Part shown: in pieces, positions 15,556 through 21,505 of the stretch | How the letters are laid out: every line of letters starts with the position of its first letter | Numbering within the stretch: the first letter of the stretch is position 1 | Program-made: the position numbers and the translations under genes | Assembly: GCA_043767025.1 (NCBI GenBank) | Contig: JAYUHK010000195.1 | Coordinates: forward strand, 1-21,505 | DNA length: 21,505 bases | Source: JAYUHK01 sp043767025 | GTDB lineage: Bacteria > Bacteroidota > Bacteroidia > Chitinophagales > Saprospiraceae | Reading direction: 5' to 3' | The notes under the pieces: generated by a model | Database searches by the model: none | What the model saw: only the letters and a program-made list of their open reading frames with translations | Told to the model about the DNA's origin: nothing

Positions 15556-16083
15556 TTATTGAAACAGTGTTATTTTGAAATTTGCTTTTTCAGTAGTAGT
15601 CGCCTCTTTGTCTATTTTGACAAAAAAACCTTTTTCCAACTCAAAAGGAGCGGCGAGTTTGATTTCCTTTATTTTAGCTTCCATAGCTTGCGCCCAACCC
15701 TGAAAGCCGTAGAGCTTCGGCGAAATTTTACTCAAAAAATACAACTGGTTGATAGCCAGCATCATACACGCATTTTCGGAGGCTTTGGTGTAATCTCCTT
15801 GCATCAAAAAATTGAATTCTTGATGCACCACATCGCAGCCACTCTGCCGAATCGTGAGCGTGTTTCCGTTGTCAAACAAAACTTCTTCCACTCCAGCTTC
15901 GGGTTGCAGCTCAAATTTTTGGTTGCTGATGTGCGCCATGCCGAGTTCAAAAATTGGCTTCGGTTTGCCCATCTTACAGCCTTTGAACGGCTCGACAAGT
16001 TTAGCGGGCGCGTTGTTGCCGCAAGCTGCAAGTATTACACTCGAAATAAAAAGAATAATAATTTTTTTGTGACCAAATTTCAT
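15556..16083 (-). CDS. Orphan lipoprotein
   Basis: This is a 175-residue lipoprotein of no family I recognise. The signal sequence ends in the lipobox LAAC (cysteine 21). The mature part holds several Cys residues (for example GCKMG, SGCDVV, ENACMM), a strand-rich middle (EVLFDNGNTLTIRQSGCD) and helical C-terminal segments. The ATG at 16083 starts right before the signal. It is the last gene of a minus-strand series. The 123-bp gap upstream holds the right copy of the dispersed repeat, so it may have its own promoter or depend on read-through from yqgE. Function is unknown. Confidence 0.75.
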   Translation of the reverse strand: MKFGHKKIIILFISSVILAACGNNAPAKLVEPFKGCKMGKPKPIFELGMAHISNQKFELQPEAGVEEVLFDNGNTLTIRQSGCDVVHQEFNFLMQGDYTKASENACMMLAINQLYFLSKISPKLYGFQGWAQAMEAKIKEIKLAAPFELEKGFFVKIDKEATTTEKANFKITLFQ

Positions 16084-16102
16084 AAAGACTTTTATTTGTT
16101 TT

Positions 16103-16209
16103 TAAGTAGTTATAAGTTTTTAGTTTTTAATTTTGAGTCATCATAAACTATTGAAAATCAACGAATTATGTCGAATATTAAATGTCATCAATTTAAGTGT
16201 AAGAACTTA
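16103..16209 (-). repeat. Dispersed repeat, right copy
   Basis: This 107-bp segment is, in reverse complement, nearly identical to 41-154 (two substitutions and one missing AAAAACT unit by my alignment). It fills most of the gap between yqgE and the orphan lipoprotein gene and includes the yqgE stop codon (16207-16209), which sits inside the palindrome GAACTTAGTTC (16203-16213). No coding potential is seen. Both copies are intergenic, so an element that spreads between genes is likely. Confidence 0.85.
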
Positions 16210-16770
16210 GTTCAAAATAACTTTTTCTGGAATAGACGCTATCGCCGAAAAATGGTCGCCTAACTCCTCCATCATTGTTTTCCAAAGCTGTTCGGGCGAC
16301 GTTTTGAAAATATAATTTGGGTGCGAATCCGCCACCAACCACGAGCCTTCGGCACTTTCTTCCTCCAACTGGTCTTTTGACCAACCCGAATACCCTACAA
16401 AAAAACGGACGTGTTGCGGCTCTATCAGTCGAGTTTCGATCAAAAATTTTACACTCTCGTACCGTCCACCCCACCAAATGCCCGGTGCAACAGGCGAACT
16501 CCCCTCTATCAAATCGCCCAAACAATGCAGAAAATGCAAGGTTTCGTTCTCCACAGGTCCGCCATAATACACTTCGGACTCAAAGTCAGGAAAGTCTTTC
16601 ACCAAATCCGTAATATTTATATTCAGACGCTTGTTGAGAATAAATCCAAAACTGCCGTCGTTGCGGTGTTCGCACATCAAGACTGCCGCCCGCTTGAAGT
16701 AAGGGTCGAGCATAAAAGGTTCGGCGAGAAGAATTTTTCCGCCTTTTATTTTTTGTGAAAGATGCTTCAA
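16207..16770 (-). CDS. YqgE/AlgH-family protein
   Basis: This soluble protein of the YqgE/AlgH (DUF179) family has 187 residues, the usual length. Family marks are the opening GGKILLAEPFMLDPYFKRAAV, CEHRNDGSFGFILNKR, YYGGPV and the segment FFVGYSGWSKDQLEEE. Biochemical function is not settled; a regulatory role was suggested from Pseudomonas AlgH. The reading frame begins at a TTG (16770) preceded by a run of A; the next in-frame stop lies upstream with no ATG between, and the first internal Met (residue 20) is inside the conserved core, so TTG is the likely start. It lies 96 bp after fabD on the same strand. The stop lies in the dispersed repeat. Confidence 0.9.
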   Translation of the reverse strand: MKHLSQKIKGGKILLAEPFMLDPYFKRAAVLMCEHRNDGSFGFILNKRLNINITDLVKDFPDFESEVYYGGPVENETLHFLHCLGDLIEGSSPVAPGIWWGGRYESVKFLIETRLIEPQHVRFFVGYSGWSKDQLEEESAEGSWLVADSHPNYIFKTSPEQLWKTMMEELGDHFSAIASIPEKVILN

Positions 16771-16866
16771 TTTTTTTTTAGAAAATGGAAAGAAGAAGAT
16801 TTTTAACTTTTAACAGAAATACGGAGCGTTTGTTTTAGAACTTAGTCCAAAGAAAAGCAGTATTTT

Positions 16867-17748
16867 TTACAAAGTTTCGGTAATTATTTCTTTATTTAGT
16901 TGGCGCACAAAACCCAAAAGTACTTTTCCAGTGCCGCCGACTTCTATAAATTGTCCTACACCATCGGCTATCATATTTTGCATAATTTGAGTCCAACGGA
17001 CGGGAGCGGTCAGTTGTGCGATTAGATTTTTTTTAATAATTTCCGAATTTGTGACAGGCATCGCATCTACATTTTGATAAATTGGACATTTGGGCGCAAC
17101 AATTTTCGTGTGTTCTATCGCTCTTGCGAGTTCCTCACGCGCAGGCTCCATGAGTGGCGAATGAAAAGCCCCTCCAACTTGAAGGACAATTACTCGCTTT
17201 GCGCCAGCAGCTTTTAGGGCTTCCGCCGCCAACTCAATTCCTTTGAGCGACCCCGAAATAACCAACTGTCCCGGACAGTTGTAATTGGCGGGGACGACGA
17301 TGTCAGGTATTTCGGCACATATTTTTTCGATGGATTCGTCGGAAAGTCCTAACACAGCAGCCATCGTGCTTTCAGTCGCTTCGCAGGCTTTTTGCATCGC
17401 CAGTGCGCGCTGCTGTACCAATCGAAGACCGTCCTCGAAAGTCATTGCTTCTGAGGCGACGAGTGCCGAAAATTCGCCCAAAGAGTGTCCAGCCACCACA
17501 TCGGGGCGGAAGTTTTCGGCGGATAATCTCGCTTTTATTACGGAGTGTAAAAAAACCGACGGTTGAGTGATTTTGGTCTGCTTCAACTCTTCCGATGAGC
17601 CGTGAAACATGACTTCTGATATGGAAAAACCTAATATTTCGTTGGCTTCTTCAAATATTTTTCGAGCGAGCGGAAATTGTTCAAATAAATCCTTTCCCAT
17701 TCCCTCAAACTGTGCAGCTTGTCCGGGAAAAACGTATGCTTTTTTCAT
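16867..17748 (-). CDS. fabD: Malonyl-CoA:ACP transacylase
   Basis: FabD loads malonyl groups onto acyl carrier protein for fatty-acid synthesis. The 293-residue protein begins with the FPGQ motif (7-10). It has the nucleophile Ser89 in GHSLGE, Arg114 in QQRALAMQ, His196 in GAFHSPLM and the C-terminal glycine motif VGGTGKVLLGF. Length is normal. The ATG at 17748 is 43 bp downstream of the barrel-protein stop, so the two may be co-transcribed; yqgE follows 96 bp later. There are no fab partners nearby, unlike the fab clusters of many other bacteria. Confidence 0.96.
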   Translation of the reverse strand: MKKAYVFPGQAAQFEGMGKDLFEQFPLARKIFEEANEILGFSISEVMFHGSSEELKQTKITQPSVFLHSVIKARLSAENFRPDVVAGHSLGEFSALVASEAMTFEDGLRLVQQRALAMQKACEATESTMAAVLGLSDESIEKICAEIPDIVVPANYNCPGQLVISGSLKGIELAAEALKAAGAKRVIVLQVGGAFHSPLMEPAREELARAIEHTKIVAPKCPIYQNVDAMPVTNSEIIKKNLIAQLTAPVRWTQIMQNMIADGVGQFIEVGGTGKVLLGFVRQLNKEIITETL

Positions 17749-17791
17749 TTTGGTTTTTTATTTTTTTAGCAAAAAAAATCTTAAAAAAATC

Positions 17792-18673
17792 TTAAAAAGT
17801 TGGACAGCCAGAATTATTCCCCGACCTGTGGCGAGAGCCAACCAAACCATTGTCTAAAAAATTATAAGAAATCGTTACGCTACCGATGATGTACCAATCT
17901 TTTTGCTTTGCGTTGCCGCGCGCAGTACCCGTGGTGAAAGGCGTTGGCTCGGCTTTGAGGTATTCGCCAGTGCGATTGGCGAGGTCGGCAGCGAGGTCGC
18001 CGTTGCCTGCTCTCAAAACCGCATCTTCAATATAAGTGCTACTTACGTCGTCCAAATAGTCCGTAAAAGTTTTCCGAACTCCTATTTCCACGCCCAAAGT
18101 CCAGCTTTCAGAGAGGGCGTATTTCAGACCTCCGCCGAGCGGGATAGAAATTTGAGTTAGATTGTATTTTTTGCGGTCTGGAAACTGTGGAAGTCCCTGT
18201 CCTTCAGTGCCGAGTGGCTGCAAGGCAGTCCATTTATTTTGGTAAAATGCTTTTGGATTGAAGTGAAAAACAGCTACACCGCCGAACAAATAAGGTGTAA
18301 AAGTACGCTGAAAATTGTAAGGTTGGTAGCCCAAAATATTCCACTCGCCCATCAAAGCTATTTCGTAGATGTCGCTTTTGAAGCTCAAATTTCTGCCCTG
18401 CCTTGAAATATCTTTGGAGATAGCATCGGTCGCCGTGATGTTGGCATATTGGAGGTTGGCGCGAAGCCCCAAATAGTCGTTGAGATTGTAGCGTCCAAAA
18501 ATACCAGCCGCAAGGCGCGTCTGCCCAAAACTTGCCAATTCATTACTTGGAGTCAGGTCGCCTTGATAATTGGAGCCGCCGAATGTGCCACCGAGTTCAA
18601 AAAATTGAGCATTTGCTTGGTTGGCAAACAGAAAAATACAAAAAATAGTTATTTTAATAATAATTTTTTTCAT
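17792..18673 (-). CDS. DUF6089-type outer-membrane barrel protein
   Basis: From the ATG at 18673 this 293-residue secreted protein has a clear signal peptide ending in QANAQ. The mature part starts with FELGGTFGGSNYQGDL, followed by alternating strand pairs (for example LGLRANLQYANITAT, WTLGVEIGVRKTFTDYLDD), as in the DUF6089 outer-membrane beta-barrel family of Bacteroidota. The last residues after the final strand (SRHRSGNNSGCPTF) are a short tail. The frame extends 15 codons further to an ATG at 18718, but that extension lacks signal-peptide character and would leave almost no leader after the -7 box at 18727, so 18673 is preferred. It is probably surface-associated; its role is unknown. 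Confidence 0.8.
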   Translation of the reverse strand: MKKIIIKITIFCIFLFANQANAQFFELGGTFGGSNYQGDLTPSNELASFGQTRLAAGIFGRYNLNDYLGLRANLQYANITATDAISKDISRQGRNLSFKSDIYEIALMGEWNILGYQPYNFQRTFTPYLFGGVAVFHFNPKAFYQNKWTALQPLGTEGQGLPQFPDRKKYNLTQISIPLGGGLKYALSESWTLGVEIGVRKTFTDYLDDVSSTYIEDAVLRAGNGDLAADLANRTGEYLKAEPTPFTTGTARGNAKQKDWYIIGSVTISYNFLDNGLVGSRHRSGNNSGCPTF

Positions 18674-18726
18674 GCGTAAAGTAAACTTTTGAGTTTTAGA
18701 TTTTAGAATATCACACATTCAAGACG

Positions 18727-18734
18727 CAAACATA
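18727..18734 (-). promoter_or_regulatory. -7 box for the barrel-protein gene
   Basis: On the minus strand this reads TATGTTTG, an exact match to TAnnTTTG, 53 bp upstream of the preferred ATG at 18673. A CAAA (TTTG on the minus strand) lies 28 bp further upstream, beyond ideal spacing. The position supports the shorter start of the gene and may drive the barrel gene together with fabD. Confidence 0.4.
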
Positions 18735-19074
18735 ACGTTTTGTCACTTGAAAATGTGATAAACAAAACGAAAAAAATTTAATCTTTACCTTCACAAAAAA
18801 CATAATATTTTTTTGCAAATACGGCGAATGATATTTTATAGCCACTTTATTTTACAAAAATATAGGTATTTTTTGTAAATATTTGCTTGTTGCAAAATAT
18901 TATTTTGTGAATATAATAAAATAAATGCGTTTTCAAAATATTATTCTTCTAAAAATGGATATTTTCTTTCTTAATATTTCCTAATATTTTATTTTATCAC
19001 TTTAAAATTTTACCGAATAGATATTTTTTAGATTTTGTTGCGCTCTGTTAGCATTATTATTGGTAAAAATAATT

Positions 19075-19082
19075 TACTTTTG
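19075..19082 (+). promoter_or_regulatory. Possible -7 box for the adhesin gene
   Basis: TACTTTTG matches the Bacteroidota -7 consensus TAnnTTTG about 100 bp upstream of the adhesin ATG at 19184. No TTTG lies at the right distance for a -33 box. The AT-rich setting lowers confidence. Confidence 0.35.
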
Positions 19083-19183
19083 TAATGCAATCTACTTTCA
19101 AGAAAAAAAATACAACTATAACCTGCCTTTTTTCATTTCTAATAGGTTGGACTTTACAAACAAATACCAAAAATTATTCGACG

Positions 19184-21505
19184 ATGAAAAGAAATTTACT
19201 TCTTTTAGCAGCCCTTTTAAATACTTTTTTTCTTTTTGGACAACCGGGCAACGACCTCTGCCCCAACGCAACCGTAGTTACAGCCAACGGGTCTTGCACC
19301 GCAGGAACTACTGTCGGCGGAGATGATAGTTGGCTCGGTACGGTAGGTTGCCAAACTATTGACGGCAATCCTGATGTTTGGTACACTTTTACGCCTGCCA
19401 CATCGGGAGCTGCGCAATTTGTAGTGACTGCCGCAGGTCTTGGAGGGAACATGGAGGTTATTTTAGCTACTGGAACTTGTGCAAGTACTTTTACACTTGT
19501 TGGGTCGCAGTGCGGTGCTTCGCCACTTAACGCGCCTGTCGGAACTGTAACGGCAGGAACTCAATATTATTTTACTGTTTCAGGTTCGGGCGCGCCGGGT
19601 GGTTTCAGTGTTTGTGTCAATATTTCGGTGCCACCTACCAACGATGAATGTACAGGGGCGATTACGTCCCCTACGAATGGAACTTGCGTGCCGGGAACTA
19701 CGGTCGGAGCGACGGATAGCTGGCCGGGTTTGTTTGGCTGCCAAAGCGCAGCCAACCACGTTGACGTTTGGTATTCCTTCGTAGCTACAGGAACTATTGC
19801 AAATTTTACAGTAACCAACGGAACACAGGGTGGGTCTGTAGAAATCATATTGGTAGATAATGGGTGTGCGTCAGGTTCATATACCTCCATCGGAACAAGA
19901 TGCGGAGCTTCTCCTTTGAGTGCCGTTTTCAACGGCTTGACTTTGGGTGACACCTATTATTACACAATTTCGAGTACAGGCGTGAATGGAACTTTCAACA
20001 CTTGCCTGACCAACTCAACTCCGCCAGTCATTACGGGTCAGGATTGCAGTACGGCGGCTATTTTATGTGATAATAGTACATTTACGCAAGGAATATCAAA
20101 CGCAGGTTTTGGCGTGCAGGAACTTACTAATTTCAACCACTGTGGCGACCTTTCGGCAGAAAGGCAAACAAAATGGTTCAAATTTACCTCTGGTTGCAAC
20201 GGTCCTTTAGAATTTAATATCATACCCAATAATTTAAATGACGACTATGACTTTTCGGTTTGGGCTGGCTGTCCGGGACCGAACACAGGTCCAGTAACTT
20301 GTAATTGGACTGGCTGTGGCACGTTCGGTTTGAATGGTTCGACTGGATGTAGTTTTACACCAGGGGCAGAACCCGGCTATGGAAACGGGTGTGGCAGTAA
20401 CGTTTTTAATCCTCCACCTAACGTAGTGGCAGGTCAAGTTTACACAATGGTCGTAAATAATTTTACTACTACAAATAACGGTTTTAGGATAACGTGGGGA
20501 GCCAATACCAAAATCGGACCCGATGCGGAGTTTGGGTTCACTTCGCCGGTCTGCGGAACTTATAATTTTAAAAAAACTTGCCAAACTACGAACTCTACTT
20601 TTTTGTGGACTTTCGGCGATGGTACCACCTCTACCCTCCAAAATCCGAGTAAAGTTTATGCCTCTGCTGGCATTTACAACGTTACACTTACTGTCAAAGA
20701 TGCTCTCAACTGCTCCAAAACGTTCAGCCTTCCTGTTACTATTGCTTTGCCAGATATTGCTGTCACGCCTGCCACTCAAACTATTTGCTCCGGCGATATG
20801 ACCAATATTATGATTAGCAGCAACGCTCCGGGCGCAACTTTCTCTTGGACGGTCGTTCAAAATGGGGTCAGCGGTGCCACCGCCGGCAGCGGTAACTCTA
20901 TCACTCAAACCCTTCTTGCTACCAGCAGCACAGTGAGCGGCTCCGCCGTTTATACTTGCGTCCCGATGGTCGTGGGCTGCGCAAACGGCGCGCCAAAAAC
21001 CGTCACTGTCATCGTAAAACCTAACATAACGCCTACTTTTGCGCCGCTTACTTTTTGCGTCGGGCAACAAAATGTCGTACTGCCCGTAAAATCCAACAAT
21101 GTTCCGCCTATTTTTGGCACTTACGAAACGCCCGCCAACGTGTCGCAAGTCGATGAATACGACTTGATTTTTAATGCCAACTTGGGGGTTTGCGCTACGC
21201 AAGGACTCCTGCGCATCAAAGTAGTGGCGAATATTACGCCTACTTTCAACCCAATAGCTCCGATTTGCAAAGGCGCAACGCCGCCTGTGCTGCCCAATAA
21301 ATCTACCAATACACCCGCTATTATGGGGACGTGGACTCCTGCTGTCATCAATACTGCCAACGTTGGGACTACCAAATATGTGTTCAAACCTACGCCGATG
21401 GTGGGTGTTTGTGCCGATACCGCTTTTATGAATATCGTTATTTTAGCTCCTACCCTGCCTACTTTTGCATCCGTAGCAGCAATTTGTCAAGGCAAAACTG
21501 CGCCT
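19184..21505 (+). CDS. Large secreted PKD-repeat adhesin (partial)
   Basis: The frame is open from the ATG at 19184 to the window edge: 774 residues, 3' end not included. A signal peptide (about 1-19, ending FLFGQ) is followed by two related modules (about 23-152 and 153-281) that share GTTVG, DSW, GCQ, DVWY and CGASPL at matching places. A third Cys-rich module (about 287-440) begins DCSTAAILCDN. A PKD domain (about 447-522) has WTFGDGT and YNVTLTVKDA, then a PKD-like domain (about 526-612, ICSGD...SWTV). Ig-like tandem repeats of the gliding-adhesin type follow: 614-682, 683-755 and the start of a third, each with PTF near the start and C.G..P.LP. Such proteins are usually exported by the type IX system; its C-terminal sorting domain would lie outside the window. 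Surface adhesion or gliding is inferred. Confidence 0.85.
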   Translation, partial: MKRNLLLLAALLNTFFLFGQPGNDLCPNATVVTANGSCTAGTTVGGDDSWLGTVGCQTIDGNPDVWYTFTPATSGAAQFVVTAAGLGGNMEVILATGTCASTFTLVGSQCGASPLNAPVGTVTAGTQYYFTVSGSGAPGGFSVCVNISVPPTNDECTGAITSPTNGTCVPGTTVGATDSWPGLFGCQSAANHVDVWYSFVATGTIANFTVTNGTQGGSVEIILVDNGCASGSYTSIGTRCGASPLSAVFNGLTLGDTYYYTISSTGVNGTFNTCLTNSTPPVITGQDCSTAAILCDNSTFTQGISNAGFGVQELTNFNHCGDLSAERQTKWFKFTSGCNGPLEFNIIPNNLNDDYDFSVWAGCPGPNTGPVTCNWTGCGTFGLNGSTGCSFTPGAEPGYGNGCGSNVFNPPPNVVAGQVYTMVVNNFTTTNNGFRITWGANTKIGPDAEFGFTSPVCGTYNFKKTCQTTNSTFLWTFGDGTTSTLQNPSKVYASAGIYNVTLTVKDALNCSKTFSLPVTIALPDIAVTPATQTICSGDMTNIMISSNAPGATFSWTVVQNGVSGATAGSGNSITQTLLATSSTVSGSAVYTCVPMVVGCANGAPKTVTVIVKPNITPTFAPLTFCVGQQNVVLPVKSNNVPPIFGTYETPANVSQVDEYDLIFNANLGVCATQGLLRIKVVANITPTFNPIAPICKGATPPVLPNKSTNTPAIMGTWTPAVINTANVGTTKYVFKPTPMVGVCADTAFMNIVILAPTLPTFASVAAICQGKTAP
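19250..19639 (+). repeat. Adhesin N-terminal module, copy A
   Basis: Residues 23-152 of the adhesin. It begins NDLCPNAT and contains GTTVGGDDSW, GCQ, DVWYTF, SQCGASPL and TQYYFTV. The same order of landmarks recurs in the next module, indicating internal duplication at protein level; the DNA has diverged. Confidence 0.75.
19640..20026 (+). repeat. Adhesin N-terminal module, copy B
   Basis: Residues 153-281 of the adhesin. It begins NDECTGAI and contains GTTVGATDSW, GCQ, DVWYSF, TRCGASPL and DTYYYTI in the same order as copy A. Confidence 0.75.
21023..21229 (+). repeat. Adhesin Ig-like tandem repeat 1
   Basis: A 69-residue unit starting NITPTFAPLTFCVGQ with a VVLPVKS strand and GTYETPA, ending in RIKVVA. 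The next unit starts with the same NITPTF. Confidence 0.7.
21230..21448 (+). repeat. Adhesin Ig-like tandem repeat 2
   Basis: A 73-residue unit starting NITPTFNPIAPICKG with PPVLPNKS, GTWTPA, a KYVFKPTP strand and a Cys near its end. A third unit (PTFASVAAICQGKTAP) begins at about 21449 and is cut by the window edge. Confidence 0.7.

Larger units (their letters stand above)
18719..19183. other. AT-rich intergenic region between divergent genes
   Basis: This 465-bp stretch holds no convincing gene. It is very AT-rich, with several copies of AATATT-type words (for example around 18894-18945 and 18978-18992). Near its left end it carries a -7 box for the barrel gene (minus), and near its right end one for the adhesin (plus). 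Short frames inside it have no start context or family resemblance. Confidence 0.6.

Noticed and set aside
16836..16852. AGAACTTAGTCCAAA resembles the sequence around the yqgE stop and repeat edge
   Set aside because: The match is only about 15 bases around a short palindrome and does not extend into the repeat, so it is not counted as a third copy.
20234..21202. 322-residue open frame on the minus strand
   Set aside because: It lies wholly inside the adhesin frame, which is open to the window edge and has a signal peptide, PKD and tandem repeat logic. The minus-strand product is rich in Arg/Ser and resembles no family.
1..21505. CRISPR arrays, tRNA or rRNA genes, transposases, integrases, toxin-antitoxin or defence genes
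   Set aside because: I saw no regular spacer-repeat series, no cloverleaf-like genes and no proteins of these families in the open frames.

Overview
This looks like a stretch of chromosome from a member of the Bacteroidota. Several things point that way: Bacteroidota-type protein families (a DUF4296 lipoprotein, a DUF6089 outer-membrane barrel, a large AsmA-like protein, a PKD-repeat surface adhesin), 5' leaders without Shine-Dalgarno sequences, and matches to the Bacteroidota -7 promoter box TAnnTTTG upstream of several genes. Base composition is about 40% GC by eye. The class cannot be fixed from the sequence. The adhesin would suit a gliding or filamentous Cytophagia/Saprospiria-like lineage, but that is inference.

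Layout: 17 protein-coding genes, almost all housekeeping. From the left: an APC-family amino-acid permease and triosephosphate isomerase (both minus). Then fmt, msrB and a 1,011-residue AsmA-like protein form a tight plus-strand run. A strong inverted-repeat hairpin separates its end from the converging iron-uptake pair feoA-feoB (minus). Divergent from feoA is a plus-strand run of a DUF4296 lipoprotein, a PhoB-like response regulator and its histidine kinase, followed by a FAD-dependent dehydrogenase. A 519-bp AT-rich gap leads into dnaA. After dnaA come four minus-strand genes: an orphan lipoprotein, a YqgE/AlgH-family protein, fabD and a DUF6089-type barrel protein. A 510-bp AT-rich gap then precedes the start of a very large secreted adhesin that runs off the right edge; 774 residues are visible.

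How the genes work together: fmt (initiator-tRNA formylation) and dnaA (replication initiation) are core functions. The AsmA-like protein, fabD, the barrel protein and the lipoproteins belong to envelope biogenesis. feoAB imports ferrous iron. The two-component pair senses without an extracellular domain. The adhesin would use the secretion and surface machinery of the outer membrane.

No complete novel multi-gene system is visible. The least ordinary signals are non-coding or statistical. One is a ~110-bp near-identical dispersed repeat present twice in inverted orientation about 16 kb apart (41-154 and 16103-16209). Another is a marked excess of the palindromic heptamer TGT(C/G)ACA (20 sites found by eye). 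Three unrelated genes (feoB, the histidine kinase, yqgE) appear to use TTG starts. The adhesin has an internally duplicated N-terminal module.
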